Shown one piece after another: positions 1 to 6,493 of a stretch of DNA of 11,318 nucleotides. The notes beneath the pieces are model-generated. The model searched no databases. It saw only the letters and a program-made list of their open reading frames with translations, and was not told where the DNA came from. The stretch's first letter is position 1, and every line of letters begins with the position of its first letter. The DNA comes from an uncultured Ruaniaceae bacterium (GTDB taxonomy: Bacteria > Actinomycetota > Actinomycetes > Actinomycetales > Beutenbergiaceae): contig CALKWS010000232.1 of assembly GCA_938004115.1 (NCBI GenBank), positions 1 to 11,318 on the forward strand, in the 5' to 3' direction. A program made the translations under genes and the position numbers.

Positions 1-178
1 CCGGTTCGGCCTCGCCGGTGTCGTCGCCCTGCGGCGTCGCCTCACCGCCGGGGGGATCCTCGGGCGACAGTGTGGTGTCGGAGCGGGGCAGGTGCGAGAT
101 CTGATCGGCGCTGGCCAATTCATCCGCGCTCGGTTCCTCGGGCGTGATGTCTTCTGGCGGGGGAGTGCTCGGATCCAT
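1..178 (-). CDS. 5' end of an unrecognised acidic, proline-rich protein (partial)
   Basis: An open frame runs on the minus strand from an ATG at 178 off the left edge, giving 59 visible codons without a stop. The product begins MDPSTPPPEDITPEEP and is very rich in Asp/Glu (about 16 of 59) and Pro (about 12 of 59), with one Arg and one His, so this part is probably disordered. No signal peptide, membrane segment or known domain is visible. About 80% of third codon positions are G or C, which fits real coding in this genome. An AGAGG sits only 2 nt before the ATG, an unusually short spacing. The frame stays open upstream, with another ATG at 214 and a GTG at 229, so the start is uncertain. It is divergent from rplM. 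Function unknown; the informative part lies outside the window. Confidence 0.5.
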   Translation of the reverse strand, partial: MDPSTPPPEDITPEEPSADELASADQISHLPRSDTTLSPEDPPGGEATPQGDDTGEAEP

Positions 179-206
179 GACCTCTACGGTGGCACCGCAG
201 GAACCG

Positions 207-258
207 CCGCGCATCCGCAGCAAGGCCACCGCACGAACGCCCGCGCATCCGCAGCAAG
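207..258. repeat. 18-bp direct repeat, two copies 34 bp apart
   Basis: The sequence CCGCGCATCCGCAGCAAG occurs exactly at 207-224 and again at 241-258. The bases just outside both copies differ, so the repeat is 18 bp with a 34-bp period. A 34-bp period is not a multiple of three, which argues against a protein repeat. The spacing is close to three helical turns, so it could be paired binding sites on one DNA face; that is inference. Confidence 0.75.
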
Positions 259-318
259 TCCGATCACCGGCGGTAGGGTGCACGGGAGGGGCCGGCCCGA
301 CGGCGGGTCCTGGAGAAC

Positions 319-336
319 GTGAGCAATATCGCTCAC
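319..336. promoter_or_regulatory. Near-perfect 18-bp palindrome, possible operator
   Basis: GTGAGCAATATCGCTCAC is symmetric at 16 of 18 positions: the 6-bp arms match exactly around an ATAT centre. It ends 28 bp before the -35 box of the rplM promoter and lies between two divergent genes. It fits a dimeric regulator site better than a terminator, having no T-run. It does not match the CRP/GlxR pattern TGTGA-N6-TCACA, because the GTGA and TCAC half-sites are 10 bp apart. The regulator is unknown. Confidence 0.45.
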
Positions 337-364
337 CCGCAGCGGGCGTACGCGCCCTCCGCCT

Positions 365-394
365 TTGACCGCGGGGCGGCTCGGGCAGTACAGT
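365..394 (+). promoter_or_regulatory. Promoter of the rplM-rpsI operon
   Basis: TTGACC at 365-370 and TACAGT at 389-394, separated by 18 bp, match the housekeeping sigma-factor -35 and -10 consensus well. Transcription should start near 400-402, giving a leader of about 170 nt before the GTG of rplM. It is the best promoter match in the window, as expected for a ribosomal protein operon. Confidence 0.65.
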
Positions 395-400
395 GACGTG

Positions 401-570
401 TTGTTGTGCGTCCGTGCTGCCGGTCGGTGCCTCCCACTCACCACCTGTGCATGCGATTGACGCCCACGACCGACCACCGGTTCGGGGGTCCGGGTGTGCG
501 CTCATCACGATGGGCAGGAGCGCCCGGGACAACCAGCCGCACCCGTAACCAGAACGAAGGCCTCAACACC
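401..570 (+). promoter_or_regulatory. rplM 5' leader, possibly autoregulatory
   Basis: This is the predicted untranslated leader between the rplM promoter and its GTG start. It can form several pairings: GGTCGGT (422-428) with ACCGACC (469-475), and CGGGTG (491-496) with CACCCG (540-545), the latter enclosing a small GGGC/GCCC hairpin (512-515 with 522-525). The ribosome binding site (556-560) lies just beyond them. Structured leaders bound by L13 are known upstream of rplM in other bacteria. That this one works that way is inference; I could not match it to a known leader family. Confidence 0.35.
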
Positions 571-1014
571 GTGCGTACGTACAGTCCTAAAGCAGGCGAG
601 ATCGAGCGCGCCTGGTACGTCATTGACGCTACCGACGTCGTCCTTGGCCGGCTCGCTACCCACGCTGCCGCGCTGCTGCGCGGCAAGCACAAGCCGACCT
701 TCGCCCCGCACCTGGACGGGGGGGACTTCGTCATCGTGATCAACGCTGACAAGGTCGCCCTGACCAGCGACAAGCGGGACCGCAAGGTCGCCTACCGCCA
801 CTCCGGGTACCCGGGCGGTCTGCGTGCGCAGAGTTACGCCGAGCTGCTGGAGAAGCGTCCGGAGCGCGCCGTGGAGAACGCGATCCGCGGGATGCTGCCC
901 AAGAACAGCCTCGGGCGGGCGCAGTTCCGCAAGCTCAAGGTGTACCGCGGCGCGGACCACCCCCACGCCGCCCAGAAGCCCCAGACTTTCGAGATCACCC
1001 AGGTGGCGCAGTAA
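571..1014 (+). CDS. rplM: 50S ribosomal protein L13
   Basis: L13 is an early-assembling protein of the large ribosomal subunit. The 147-residue product has the normal family length. Diagnostic segments are WYVIDATDVVLGRLAT (15-30), LLRGKHKP (35-42), GDFVIVINADKVALT (51-65), HSGYPGG (77-83) and the signature stretch RGMLPKNSLGR followed by KLKVYRG and HPHAAQ (about 106-135). The GTG at 571 is chosen because MRTYSPKAG is the usual actinobacterial L13 N-terminus and GAAGG at 556-560 provides a ribosome binding site 10 nt upstream. The frame is open back to an ATG at 406, but that would add 55 residues unlike any L13 and lies within the leader. rpsI follows 38 nt downstream, the standard L13-S9 operon order. 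Confidence 0.97.
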   Translation: MRTYSPKAGEIERAWYVIDATDVVLGRLATHAAALLRGKHKPTFAPHLDGGDFVIVINADKVALTSDKRDRKVAYRHSGYPGGLRAQSYAELLEKRPERAVENAIRGMLPKNSLGRAQFRKLKVYRGADHPHAAQKPQTFEITQVAQ

Positions 1015-1052
1015 CGCCGTCCGGCGTGGCCATCGAAGACTGAGGAGAATCA

Positions 1053-1535
1053 GTGACCGAGAACACCGCAGTGACCGAACTCGAGGACGCCCCGAGCGAG
1101 TACACCACCGAGTCCGCTGCACCCACCGGCCAGGGCGCCTCCCGCACTGCTCCGGGAGCGGCGATGGGCCGGCGCAAGCAGGCCGTGGCCCGGGTGCGCC
1201 TGATCCCCGGTGAGGGCACCTGGACGATCAACGGCCGCAGCCTGGAGGAGTACTTCCCGAACAAGTTGCACCAGCAACTGGTCAACTCCCCGCTGGTGGC
1301 GGTGGACGTGCAGGGACGCTTCGACATCGTGGCCCGCATCGACGGCGGCGGAAGTTCCGGCCAGGCCGGTGCGCTGCGTCTGGCGATCGCCCGGGCACTG
1401 AACGAGATCGACCCGGACGTGAACCGCCCGGTGCTGAAGAAGGCCGGCTTCCTCACCCGTGACGCACGGGTGATCGAGCGGAAGAAGGCCGGTCTGAAGA
1501 AGGCCCGGAAGGCCCCGCAGTACTCCAAGCGCTGA
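1053..1535 (+). CDS. rpsI: 30S ribosomal protein S9
   Basis: S9 is a small-subunit protein whose C-terminal tail reaches the P-site tRNA. The 160-residue product starts at a GTG with GAGGAG (1042-1047) 5 nt upstream. The conserved domain begins at GRRKQAVARVRL (39-50), continues through the signature GGGSSGQAGALRLAIARAL (98-116) and ends with the invariant basic tail APQYSKR (154-160), whose last Arg contacts tRNA in known structures. The first 38 residues (acidic, Thr/Glu/Ala-rich) are an N-terminal extension of the kind common in actinobacterial S9 and absent from the E. coli protein. It is second in the rplM operon and is followed by a strong stem-loop. Confidence 0.97.
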   Translation: MTENTAVTELEDAPSEYTTESAAPTGQGASRTAPGAAMGRRKQAVARVRLIPGEGTWTINGRSLEEYFPNKLHQQLVNSPLVAVDVQGRFDIVARIDGGGSSGQAGALRLAIARALNEIDPDVNRPVLKKAGFLTRDARVIERKKAGLKKARKAPQYSKR

Positions 1536-1578
1536 TCGGCCCGATCCCACGGCACAGGTGCCGCAGGATATGGCATCG

Positions 1579-1612
1579 TCGGCTCCGGCAGACCGCGCTC
1601 TGCCGGAGCCGA
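1579..1612 (+). terminator. Stem-loop terminator after rpsI
   Basis: A perfect 14-bp inverted repeat, TCGGCTCCGGCAGA (1579-1592) and TCTGCCGGAGCCGA (1599-1612), encloses a 6-nt loop. The 3' flank (TCGTCTGT) is T-rich but has no clean U-tract, as is frequent in GC-rich actinobacteria. It ends 72 bp before glmM and probably closes or attenuates the ribosomal protein transcript. Confidence 0.75.
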
Positions 1613-1684
1613 TCGTCTGTACGGACCATGGCCGCCGGTGTGGTCAGCGTCCGGAACCAGTTCTGGTAGCGGAAGGAAACGGTC

Positions 1685-3037
1685 ATGGCGCGACTCTTCG
1701 GCACCGATGGGGTGCGAGGGCTGGCGAACCGGGAGATCACGGCGGAACTTGCGTTGCGGCTGGGCATCGCAGCCGCCTCGGTGCTCACCGCGCGCGAGGA
1801 GTTCGATGATCATCGGCCGAAGGCGATCGTCGGCCGCGACCCACGGATCTCCGGGCAGTTCCTCGCCGCGGCCACGATGGCCGGGCTCTCCAGCGCGGGT
1901 GTGGACGTGGAGGACCTGGGCGTGCTGCCCACGCCGGCGGTGGCGCACCTGACGGTGGAAGAGGACGCCGACCTGGCGGTGATGATCTCCGCCTCCCACA
2001 ACCCGATGGCGGACAACGGCATCAAGTTCTTCGCCCGCGGGGGGTACAAACTCGACGACGCCGTCGAGGATGAGATCGAAGCGATGCTCCAGCGCGAGCC
2101 CGCCCTGCCCACCGGTGCGGATGTGGGACGGATCGAGATGGACCGGGGACTGGGGGCGGACCGGTACGTGGAGCACCTGCTGGGCACGATCACCACACCT
2201 CTGGAGGGGTTGCGCATCGCGGTCGACTGCGCCAACGGCGCCGCCAGCGTGGTGGGCCCGCAGGCGCTACGGGCGGCCGGCGCCGAGGTGGTGGTCGTCA
2301 ACGCTTCGCCGGACGGGCGCAACATCAACGACCAGTGCGGATCCACCCACCCCGAGCAACTGCAGGCCGTCACCGTGGCCTCCCAGGCTCACCTCGGTGT
2401 GGCCTTCGACGGTGACGCCGACCGGTGCCTGGCGGTCGACCACACCGGAGCGCTGGTGGATGGCGACCAGATCATGGGCATCCTCGCCCAGGCGATGAAG
2501 GAGTCGGGCGACCTGGCCCGGGACACCCTCGTGGTGACCGTGATGAGCAACCTCGGGCTGCTGCTGGCGATGCAGGACGCCGGGATCACCACCGTCCAGA
2601 CGGCCGTGGGGGACCGGTACGTGCTGGAGCGGATGCGCGCCGAGGGCTACAACCTGGGCGGAGAGCAGTCCGGGCACCTGGTGCTCTCCGACCACGCCAC
2701 CACCGGGGACGGTGTGCTGACCGCACTGCACCTGGCTGCCCGCGTGGCCCAGACCGGCAGCACCCTGGCCGAGCTGGCCGCCAAGATCCCGCGGCTTCCG
2801 CAGGTGCTGGTGAACGTCGGCGGGGTGGACAAGGCCAAGGTGGGCTCCGACCCGGACCTGCAGCGAGCGGTGCGGGAGGCCGAGCAGCGGCTGGGCGACT
2901 CCGGCCGGGTGCTGCTGCGCCCCTCCGGCACCGAGCCCCTGGTACGGGTGATGGTCGAGGCCCGCGCGCAGGAGCAGGCCGAGGACGAGGCCGACCGGCT
3001 GGCCGCGGTGGTGCGTGAGCGGCTTTCCCTGGGGTGA
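1685..3037 (+). CDS. glmM: Phosphoglucosamine mutase
   Basis: GlmM interconverts glucosamine-6-phosphate and glucosamine-1-phosphate in the cytoplasm, the second step toward UDP-GlcNAc for peptidoglycan. The 450-residue product is full length for the alpha-D-phosphohexomutase family. Visible motifs are the N-terminal MARLFGTDGVRG, the phosphoserine loop ISASHNP (101-107, catalytic Ser104), the Mg-binding loop DGDADR (242-247), the sugar-binding loop GEQSGH (326-331) and the phosphate-binding loop RPSGTEP (412-418). GEQSGH and the FGTDGVRG start favour GlmM over phosphomannomutase or phosphoglucomutase. The ATG at 1685 has GGAAGGA (1671-1677) 7 nt upstream. The enzyme of the preceding step, GlmS, is encoded at 8492-10351, about 5.5 kb downstream on the same strand. 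The stem-loop upstream suggests glmM is at least partly transcribed separately from rplM-rpsI, though I see no clear promoter of its own. Confidence 0.96.
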   Translation: MARLFGTDGVRGLANREITAELALRLGIAAASVLTAREEFDDHRPKAIVGRDPRISGQFLAAATMAGLSSAGVDVEDLGVLPTPAVAHLTVEEDADLAVMISASHNPMADNGIKFFARGGYKLDDAVEDEIEAMLQREPALPTGADVGRIEMDRGLGADRYVEHLLGTITTPLEGLRIAVDCANGAASVVGPQALRAAGAEVVVVNASPDGRNINDQCGSTHPEQLQAVTVASQAHLGVAFDGDADRCLAVDHTGALVDGDQIMGILAQAMKESGDLARDTLVVTVMSNLGLLLAMQDAGITTVQTAVGDRYVLERMRAEGYNLGGEQSGHLVLSDHATTGDGVLTALHLAARVAQTGSTLAELAAKIPRLPQVLVNVGGVDKAKVGSDPDLQRAVREAEQRLGDSGRVLLRPSGTEPLVRVMVEARAQEQAEDEADRLAAVVRERLSLG

Positions 3038-3053
3038 GCACGGCGCCGTGTCC

Positions 3054-3070
3054 GGCGCGCCCATCGCGCC
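3054..3070 (+). terminator. Weak hairpin after glmM
   Basis: GGCGCG (3054-3059) and CGCGCC (3065-3070) can form a 6-bp, all-GC stem with a 5-nt loop 16 bp after the glmM stop. There is no U-tract, so it is at most a weak terminator. The rest of the glmM-dedA gap (3038-3183) shows no clear promoter. Confidence 0.3.
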
Positions 3071-3183
3071 GTAGCCGCCGGCGCCCGGCCGGGTAGACGG
3101 ATCCGAGTTCGCACGATCCGATAGCGCGGCGGTCCATTCCCGTCGTACGCTCAGGGCCGGTGACCCCACCGGCGGGAGTGTGA

Positions 3184-3846
3184 GTGGTTGACTTGATCGT
3201 GGACGGTGCGTCTTCACCGTGGTCGTTAGTGTTGCTCGTGCTGTTCATCGTGATCGACGGCATCTTCCCGCCGGTACCGAGCGAGTCGGTGGTGATCGCG
3301 ATGGCGGCGCTGGCGGCCCAGGGTGAGGGGCATAGCCTGTGGTGGCTCGTCCCGGCGGCAGCGGCGGGGGCCTTCGGTGGTGACGTGCTCGCGTACACCA
3401 TCGGCACGAAGGTGAACGTGCATCGGTTGCGGATCTTCCGCGGCCCGCGCGGCGCGCGGACGTTAGCCTGGGCCGAACAGGCGATCCACCAACGCGGCGG
3501 CACGTTCATCCTGGCGGCGCGGTACATCCCGATCGGCCGGGTCGCGGTGACCCTCAGCGCCGGTGCGTTGGGATTCGGTCGCCGGCGGTTCATGGGTTAC
3601 GCCGCGGTGGCTGCGGTGATGTGGTCGATCTACTCGGTGCTGTTAGGGGTCGGCGCCGGCGCCCTGCTCGACGGCCGGCCCCTGCTCGGGGTGCTCGTCG
3701 GGGTGGTGCTCGGCGTGGCCCTCGGGTCGCTGATCGATCTGGTGATGCGCAGATTCTTCCCCAAGCCGGCTGAGCCGCTCCCGTCCGAGTTGGTCCCGGC
3801 CGAGCCGGTGCTGGCCGCCGCCCAGGCGCAGGGCAACCACCCCTGA
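3184..3846 (+). CDS. DedA-family integral membrane protein
   Basis: The 220-residue product is a DedA/SNARE-associated membrane protein. Family marks are the acidic residue plus P-x-P-x-E loop (D25, then FPPVPSES with E34), the glycine-rich helix ending AGAFGGDVLAYTIG (61-74, D67), and the second re-entrant signature AARYIPIGR (111-119) with Arg113, Pro116 and Arg119. Hydrophobic segments lie roughly at 12-28, 33-46, 53-75, 105-125, 138-160 and 165-187. A short hydrophilic, Pro/Ala-rich tail (191-220) follows. Some DedA proteins recycle undecaprenyl phosphate across the membrane; others affect membrane potential or drug and acid resistance, so the substrate here is not known. The GTG at 3184 has GGGAG (3174-3178) 5 nt upstream; in-frame alternatives further up are blocked by a stop. 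It follows glmM and converges on the esterase gene. Confidence 0.88.
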   Translation: MVDLIVDGASSPWSLVLLVLFIVIDGIFPPVPSESVVIAMAALAAQGEGHSLWWLVPAAAAGAFGGDVLAYTIGTKVNVHRLRIFRGPRGARTLAWAEQAIHQRGGTFILAARYIPIGRVAVTLSAGALGFGRRRFMGYAAVAAVMWSIYSVLLGVGAGALLDGRPLLGVLVGVVLGVALGSLIDLVMRRFFPKPAEPLPSELVPAEPVLAAAQAQGNHP

Positions 3847-3883
3847 CCGGCCCAAGACTGACGGCCCAGCACTGACCGCCCAG
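3841..3883. repeat. Degenerate 14-15-bp tandem repeat after dedA
   Basis: GACTGACGGCCCAG (3856-3869) is followed directly by CACTGACCGCCCAG (3870-3883), matching at 12 of 14 positions. A third, poorer copy (CCCTGACCGGCCCAA, 3841-3855) precedes them and includes the dedA stop codon. The array lies between convergent genes. CCCAG (3879-3883) and CTGGG (3895-3899) can pair into a weak hairpin that may help terminate either transcript. Confidence 0.55.
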
Positions 3884-3900
3884 GAGCCCGCTCACTGGGG

Positions 3901-3943
3901 CAGCGGCGGCCGGGGGTCAGCGGTGGCCGGGGGTCAGCGGCGG
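3901..3943. repeat. 17-bp tandem repeat over the esterase 3' end
   Basis: The unit CAGCGGYGGCCGGGGGT occurs at 3901-3917 and 3918-3934, then a partial third copy continues (CAGCGG from 3935). The two full units differ at one position. The array overlaps the TGA stop of the minus-strand esterase gene (3934-3936), and the second unit carries an identical TCA one period away (3917-3919). A 17-bp period shifts frame, so the repeat extends past the coding end, not as a protein repeat. Confidence 0.7.
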
Positions 3944-5499
3944 CGTTCCACCTGAACCGCGATCCGTTCGAAGCGGTACGGGTCCCGGCCCGTCCATGAC
4001 TCCTCGTCGAACACCCGGGCCACCGGGCTGGCGGTGGTGTACGGGGCCCAACCCGGCTCCCCGGTGGTGACGAACCGGCAGATGGCCTCGTGCATCTGCG
4101 CGGCCAGTGCTGCCGGTGGATCGTCCCCCGCGCTGCGGGCGACGCGCTCGGCCGAGAGCGTGTTCCACGCGAACGGCAGATCCAGGCAGTGGGTGGCCAT
4201 ACCGGTGGCCGAGGAGCGCCACCGGAAGTCCCACGCCCAGGTCGGTGCCCGCCCGCCATCCCGCGCCGCGCCCACCTGCACCACCGGGTAGCGGAACAGC
4301 CGGTCGGTGATCGCCTGGCCCACCAGCTGAGTCCCGTCGAAGTCGGGGTACGCCGCCGGGTACGCCCGGGCCCGCACCGCGGGCATCCCCAGACCACGGA
4401 GCACCCCCGGGGTCAGTGCGCGGGACATCGTCTGCTGCAATTGCGCGGCGACCTGGTTGAACTCGTGGCTGGTGGCTCCCAGCAGCAACGGACGGTCGGC
4501 CGAGCCGATGTCGGCGAGGATGTCCTCCCCCAGTAGCTCGGTGCCCAGCACCGGCCCGAACCAGGTGACCGGTTCCCGCTCCCGCAGGAGCCTGCTGAGG
4601 TGTCGCAGCCCGTCCCACAGACTGGTGCCCGCCACGCTGCGCTCGGCTGCTACCACCTGTGCCCGGGACAGCTGCGACCAGCCGGCCACGGTGTGCTCGA
4701 TGCCAGCCGTCTTCGCCAGGTCCCTGCCGAGGGCCTCGGCGTGATCGGGGTGGATATCCGGCATCGGGGCGGAGTGGCTGATCGCGCGGGCGAACAGATC
4801 CTTGGTCGCCGGGCTGGCGAGCAGGGCCAGGACCGATCCGGCGCCGGCGCTCTGCCCGCCCAGGGTGACTCGGCCGGCATCCCCGCCGAAGTTCGCGATG
4901 TTGCGCTGCACCCATTCCAGGGCCGCGATCTGATCGAGCACCCCGCGGTTGTCCGGCGCACCGGGCACGTGACCGTATCCCTCGAACCCCAGCCGGTAGG
5001 TCATCGTGACGGTCACGATGCCGCGGGCCGCGAAGGAACTGCCGTCGAACCACTGCCCGCCCGGGGCGCCGCCGACGTAGCCCCCGCCGTGGATCCACAC
5101 GTACACCGGCAACTTCGCCGCCGGATCGGTGGTGGGGGTGAAGATGTTGAGGTTCAGCCGTTCCTCGCCGTCGATCGGGTGTTCGGGCACCGAGTGGTTG
5201 TCCCCGATCGGTCCCAGCGTCGGCGTGGGCCCGTTCGCCAGCGCCGGGCGCACGCCCTCCCACCCCGGATGCCGGACGGGCGCGGAGAACGCGAGGTCAC
5301 CCACCGGCGCGGCGGCGTAGGGGATGCCACGGAACACCTGCACCCCGGGGGCGGCGGTGCCGGTGACCGCGCCGTACTCGGTGGTCACCGGGGCGGTGCG
5401 GGGCAGGTGCGGCGCCTCGCCGGTGACCGGATGGAACACCGGCTCCCCGGCGCGCCCGGCCTTGTCGATCCCGCTCGGGGCGTGCCCGGATGGACCCAT
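3934..5499 (-). CDS. Type B carboxylesterase / lipase (PnbA-like)
   Basis: This 521-residue protein belongs to the alpha/beta-hydrolase carboxylesterase type B family (PnbA-like), which hydrolyses carboxylic esters. It shows FRGIPYAAAPVGDLAFSAP (56-74), the oxyanion-hole HGGG (137-140), the nucleophile elbow GGQSAGA (214-220, Ser217), a likely acid Glu346 in ATSHEFN and the catalytic His437 in THCLDLPFAW. The triad is therefore intact. No signal peptide or membrane segment is present, so it is probably cytoplasmic; natural substrate unknown. The ATG at 5499 is supported by GAGGGGAGAG just upstream. It starts 12 nt after the coaA stop, so the two are probably co-transcribed although no metabolic link is obvious. 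Its stop lies in a 17-bp tandem repeat. The first 35 residues or so precede the usual family start and look like a short extension. Confidence 0.9.
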   Translation of the reverse strand: MGPSGHAPSGIDKAGRAGEPVFHPVTGEAPHLPRTAPVTTEYGAVTGTAAPGVQVFRGIPYAAAPVGDLAFSAPVRHPGWEGVRPALANGPTPTLGPIGDNHSVPEHPIDGEERLNLNIFTPTTDPAAKLPVYVWIHGGGYVGGAPGGQWFDGSSFAARGIVTVTMTYRLGFEGYGHVPGAPDNRGVLDQIAALEWVQRNIANFGGDAGRVTLGGQSAGAGSVLALLASPATKDLFARAISHSAPMPDIHPDHAEALGRDLAKTAGIEHTVAGWSQLSRAQVVAAERSVAGTSLWDGLRHLSRLLREREPVTWFGPVLGTELLGEDILADIGSADRPLLLGATSHEFNQVAAQLQQTMSRALTPGVLRGLGMPAVRARAYPAAYPDFDGTQLVGQAITDRLFRYPVVQVGAARDGGRAPTWAWDFRWRSSATGMATHCLDLPFAWNTLSAERVARSAGDDPPAALAAQMHEAICRFVTTGEPGWAPYTTASPVARVFDEESWTGRDPYRFERIAVQVERRR

Positions 5500-5511
5500 G
5501 ACGCTCTCCCC

Positions 5512-6489
5512 TCAGATCTTGCGCAACCGGATCCGCGCCAGCCGGTGGTCCTCGGCCTTGTGCAGCACCAGCGTGGCCCGGCCCCGGGTGGGCAGGACGT
5601 TCTCGATAAGGTTCGGCTCGTTGATCCGCGTCCAGATGTCCAGCGCCGTGGCGCGGGCCTGCTCATCGTCCAGATCCGCGTAGCGGTGGAAGTAGGACTC
5701 CTCCTGGGCGAAGGCGGTGCGCCGCAACCGGCCGAAGCGCTCCACGTACCACTCCCGCACGTGGGCGAGGTCGGCGTCGATGTAGATGGAGAAGTCGAAG
5801 AAGTCGCTGACCGCCAGGGACGGCTCCCCGCTCGCGGTCACCCGCGCGGGTGCCAGGACGTTCAACCCCTCCACGATGAGCACATCGGGCCGGTCGATCA
5901 CCACCTGTTCGCCCGGCACGATGTCGTAGGTCAGGTGGTCATACACCGGTGCGGTGACCCGCGGTGCGCCCCCCTTGACCTCGGCCAGGAAGTCCAGCAA
6001 CGCCCGGCGGTCGTAGGACTCGGGGAACCCCTTGCGCTCCATCAGCCCGCGCCGCTCCAACTCGGCGTTCGGGTACAAGAACCCGTCGGTGGTGACCAAC
6101 TTCACCCGCGGGGTCTCCGGCCACCGGGCCAGCATCTCCCGCAGCACCCGGGAGGCGGTGGACTTGCCCACGGCCACCGAACCGGCCACGCCGATCACGA
6201 ACGGTGTCGGTCCGTTCTCCTCGCCCAGGAACGTGGCGGTGGCCCGGCGCAATCCCTGGCTGGCCGCCACGTACAGGTTCAGCAACCGCGACAACGGGCG
6301 GTAGGCGGTGTCCACCTCGTCCAGGTCGATCGGGTCGCCCAGCCCGCGCAGGTTGTCCACGTCCGCGGACGTCAGCGGCAGCGGGGTGGAGGCGGCCAGT
6401 CTGCTCCAACTGGCACGGTCGAACTCCACGTAGGGGGCTGCGGATTCCCCCGGGAGGGTCGTCATGGCGGTGAAGTCGGTCAATTCCAC
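5512..6489 (-). CDS. coaA: Pantothenate kinase, type I
   Basis: CoaA phosphorylates pantothenate with ATP, the first and usually rate-controlling step of CoA synthesis. Numbering from the GTG at 6489 (325 residues), it has PYVEF (19-23), LRGLGDPIDLDEV (47-59), the Walker A loop GVAGSVAVGKST (100-111), TTDGFLYPN (133-141), the signature RKGFPESYD (152-160), APVYDHLTYDIVP (180-192), VEGLNVL (206-212) and a C-terminal RLRKI. This is the bacterial type I kinase of the P-loop fold, not type III. Start: the GTG at 6489 has GGAAG 9 nt upstream and lies 4 nt after the merR stop; an ATG at 6465 gives 317 residues, nearer the usual length, but lacks a visible ribosome binding site. Either could be used. 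coaA near glmM/glmS is common in actinobacteria; its place directly behind merR is less usual. Confidence 0.95.
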   Translation of the reverse strand: MELTDFTAMTTLPGESAAPYVEFDRASWSRLAASTPLPLTSADVDNLRGLGDPIDLDEVDTAYRPLSRLLNLYVAASQGLRRATATFLGEENGPTPFVIGVAGSVAVGKSTASRVLREMLARWPETPRVKLVTTDGFLYPNAELERRGLMERKGFPESYDRRALLDFLAEVKGGAPRVTAPVYDHLTYDIVPGEQVVIDRPDVLIVEGLNVLAPARVTASGEPSLAVSDFFDFSIYIDADLAHVREWYVERFGRLRRTAFAQEESYFHRYADLDDEQARATALDIWTRINEPNLIENVLPTRGRATLVLHKAEDHRLARIRLRKI

Positions 6490-6493
6490 GTGC

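Larger units (their letters stand above)
179..364. other. Gene-free region between divergent gene and rplM promoter
   Basis: No convincing gene is seen here. The small open frames in this stretch lack ribosome binding sites and family resemblance. The region holds an 18-bp direct repeat (207-224 and 241-258) and an 18-bp near-palindrome (319-336), each listed separately, and ends at the -35 box of the rplM promoter. It should also contain the promoter of the minus-strand gene, but I could not assign one. Confidence 0.6.

Noticed and set aside
319..336. Palindrome as a CRP/GlxR site or as a terminator
   Set aside because: The GTGA and TCAC halves are 10 bp apart instead of 6, and there is no T-run; it also lies between divergent genes, where no transcript should end.
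406..570. Upstream in-frame extension of rplM to an ATG at 406
   Set aside because: It would add 55 residues with no L13 similarity, lies directly behind the predicted promoter, and the GTG at 571 gives the standard MRTYSPKAG N-terminus with a ribosome binding site.
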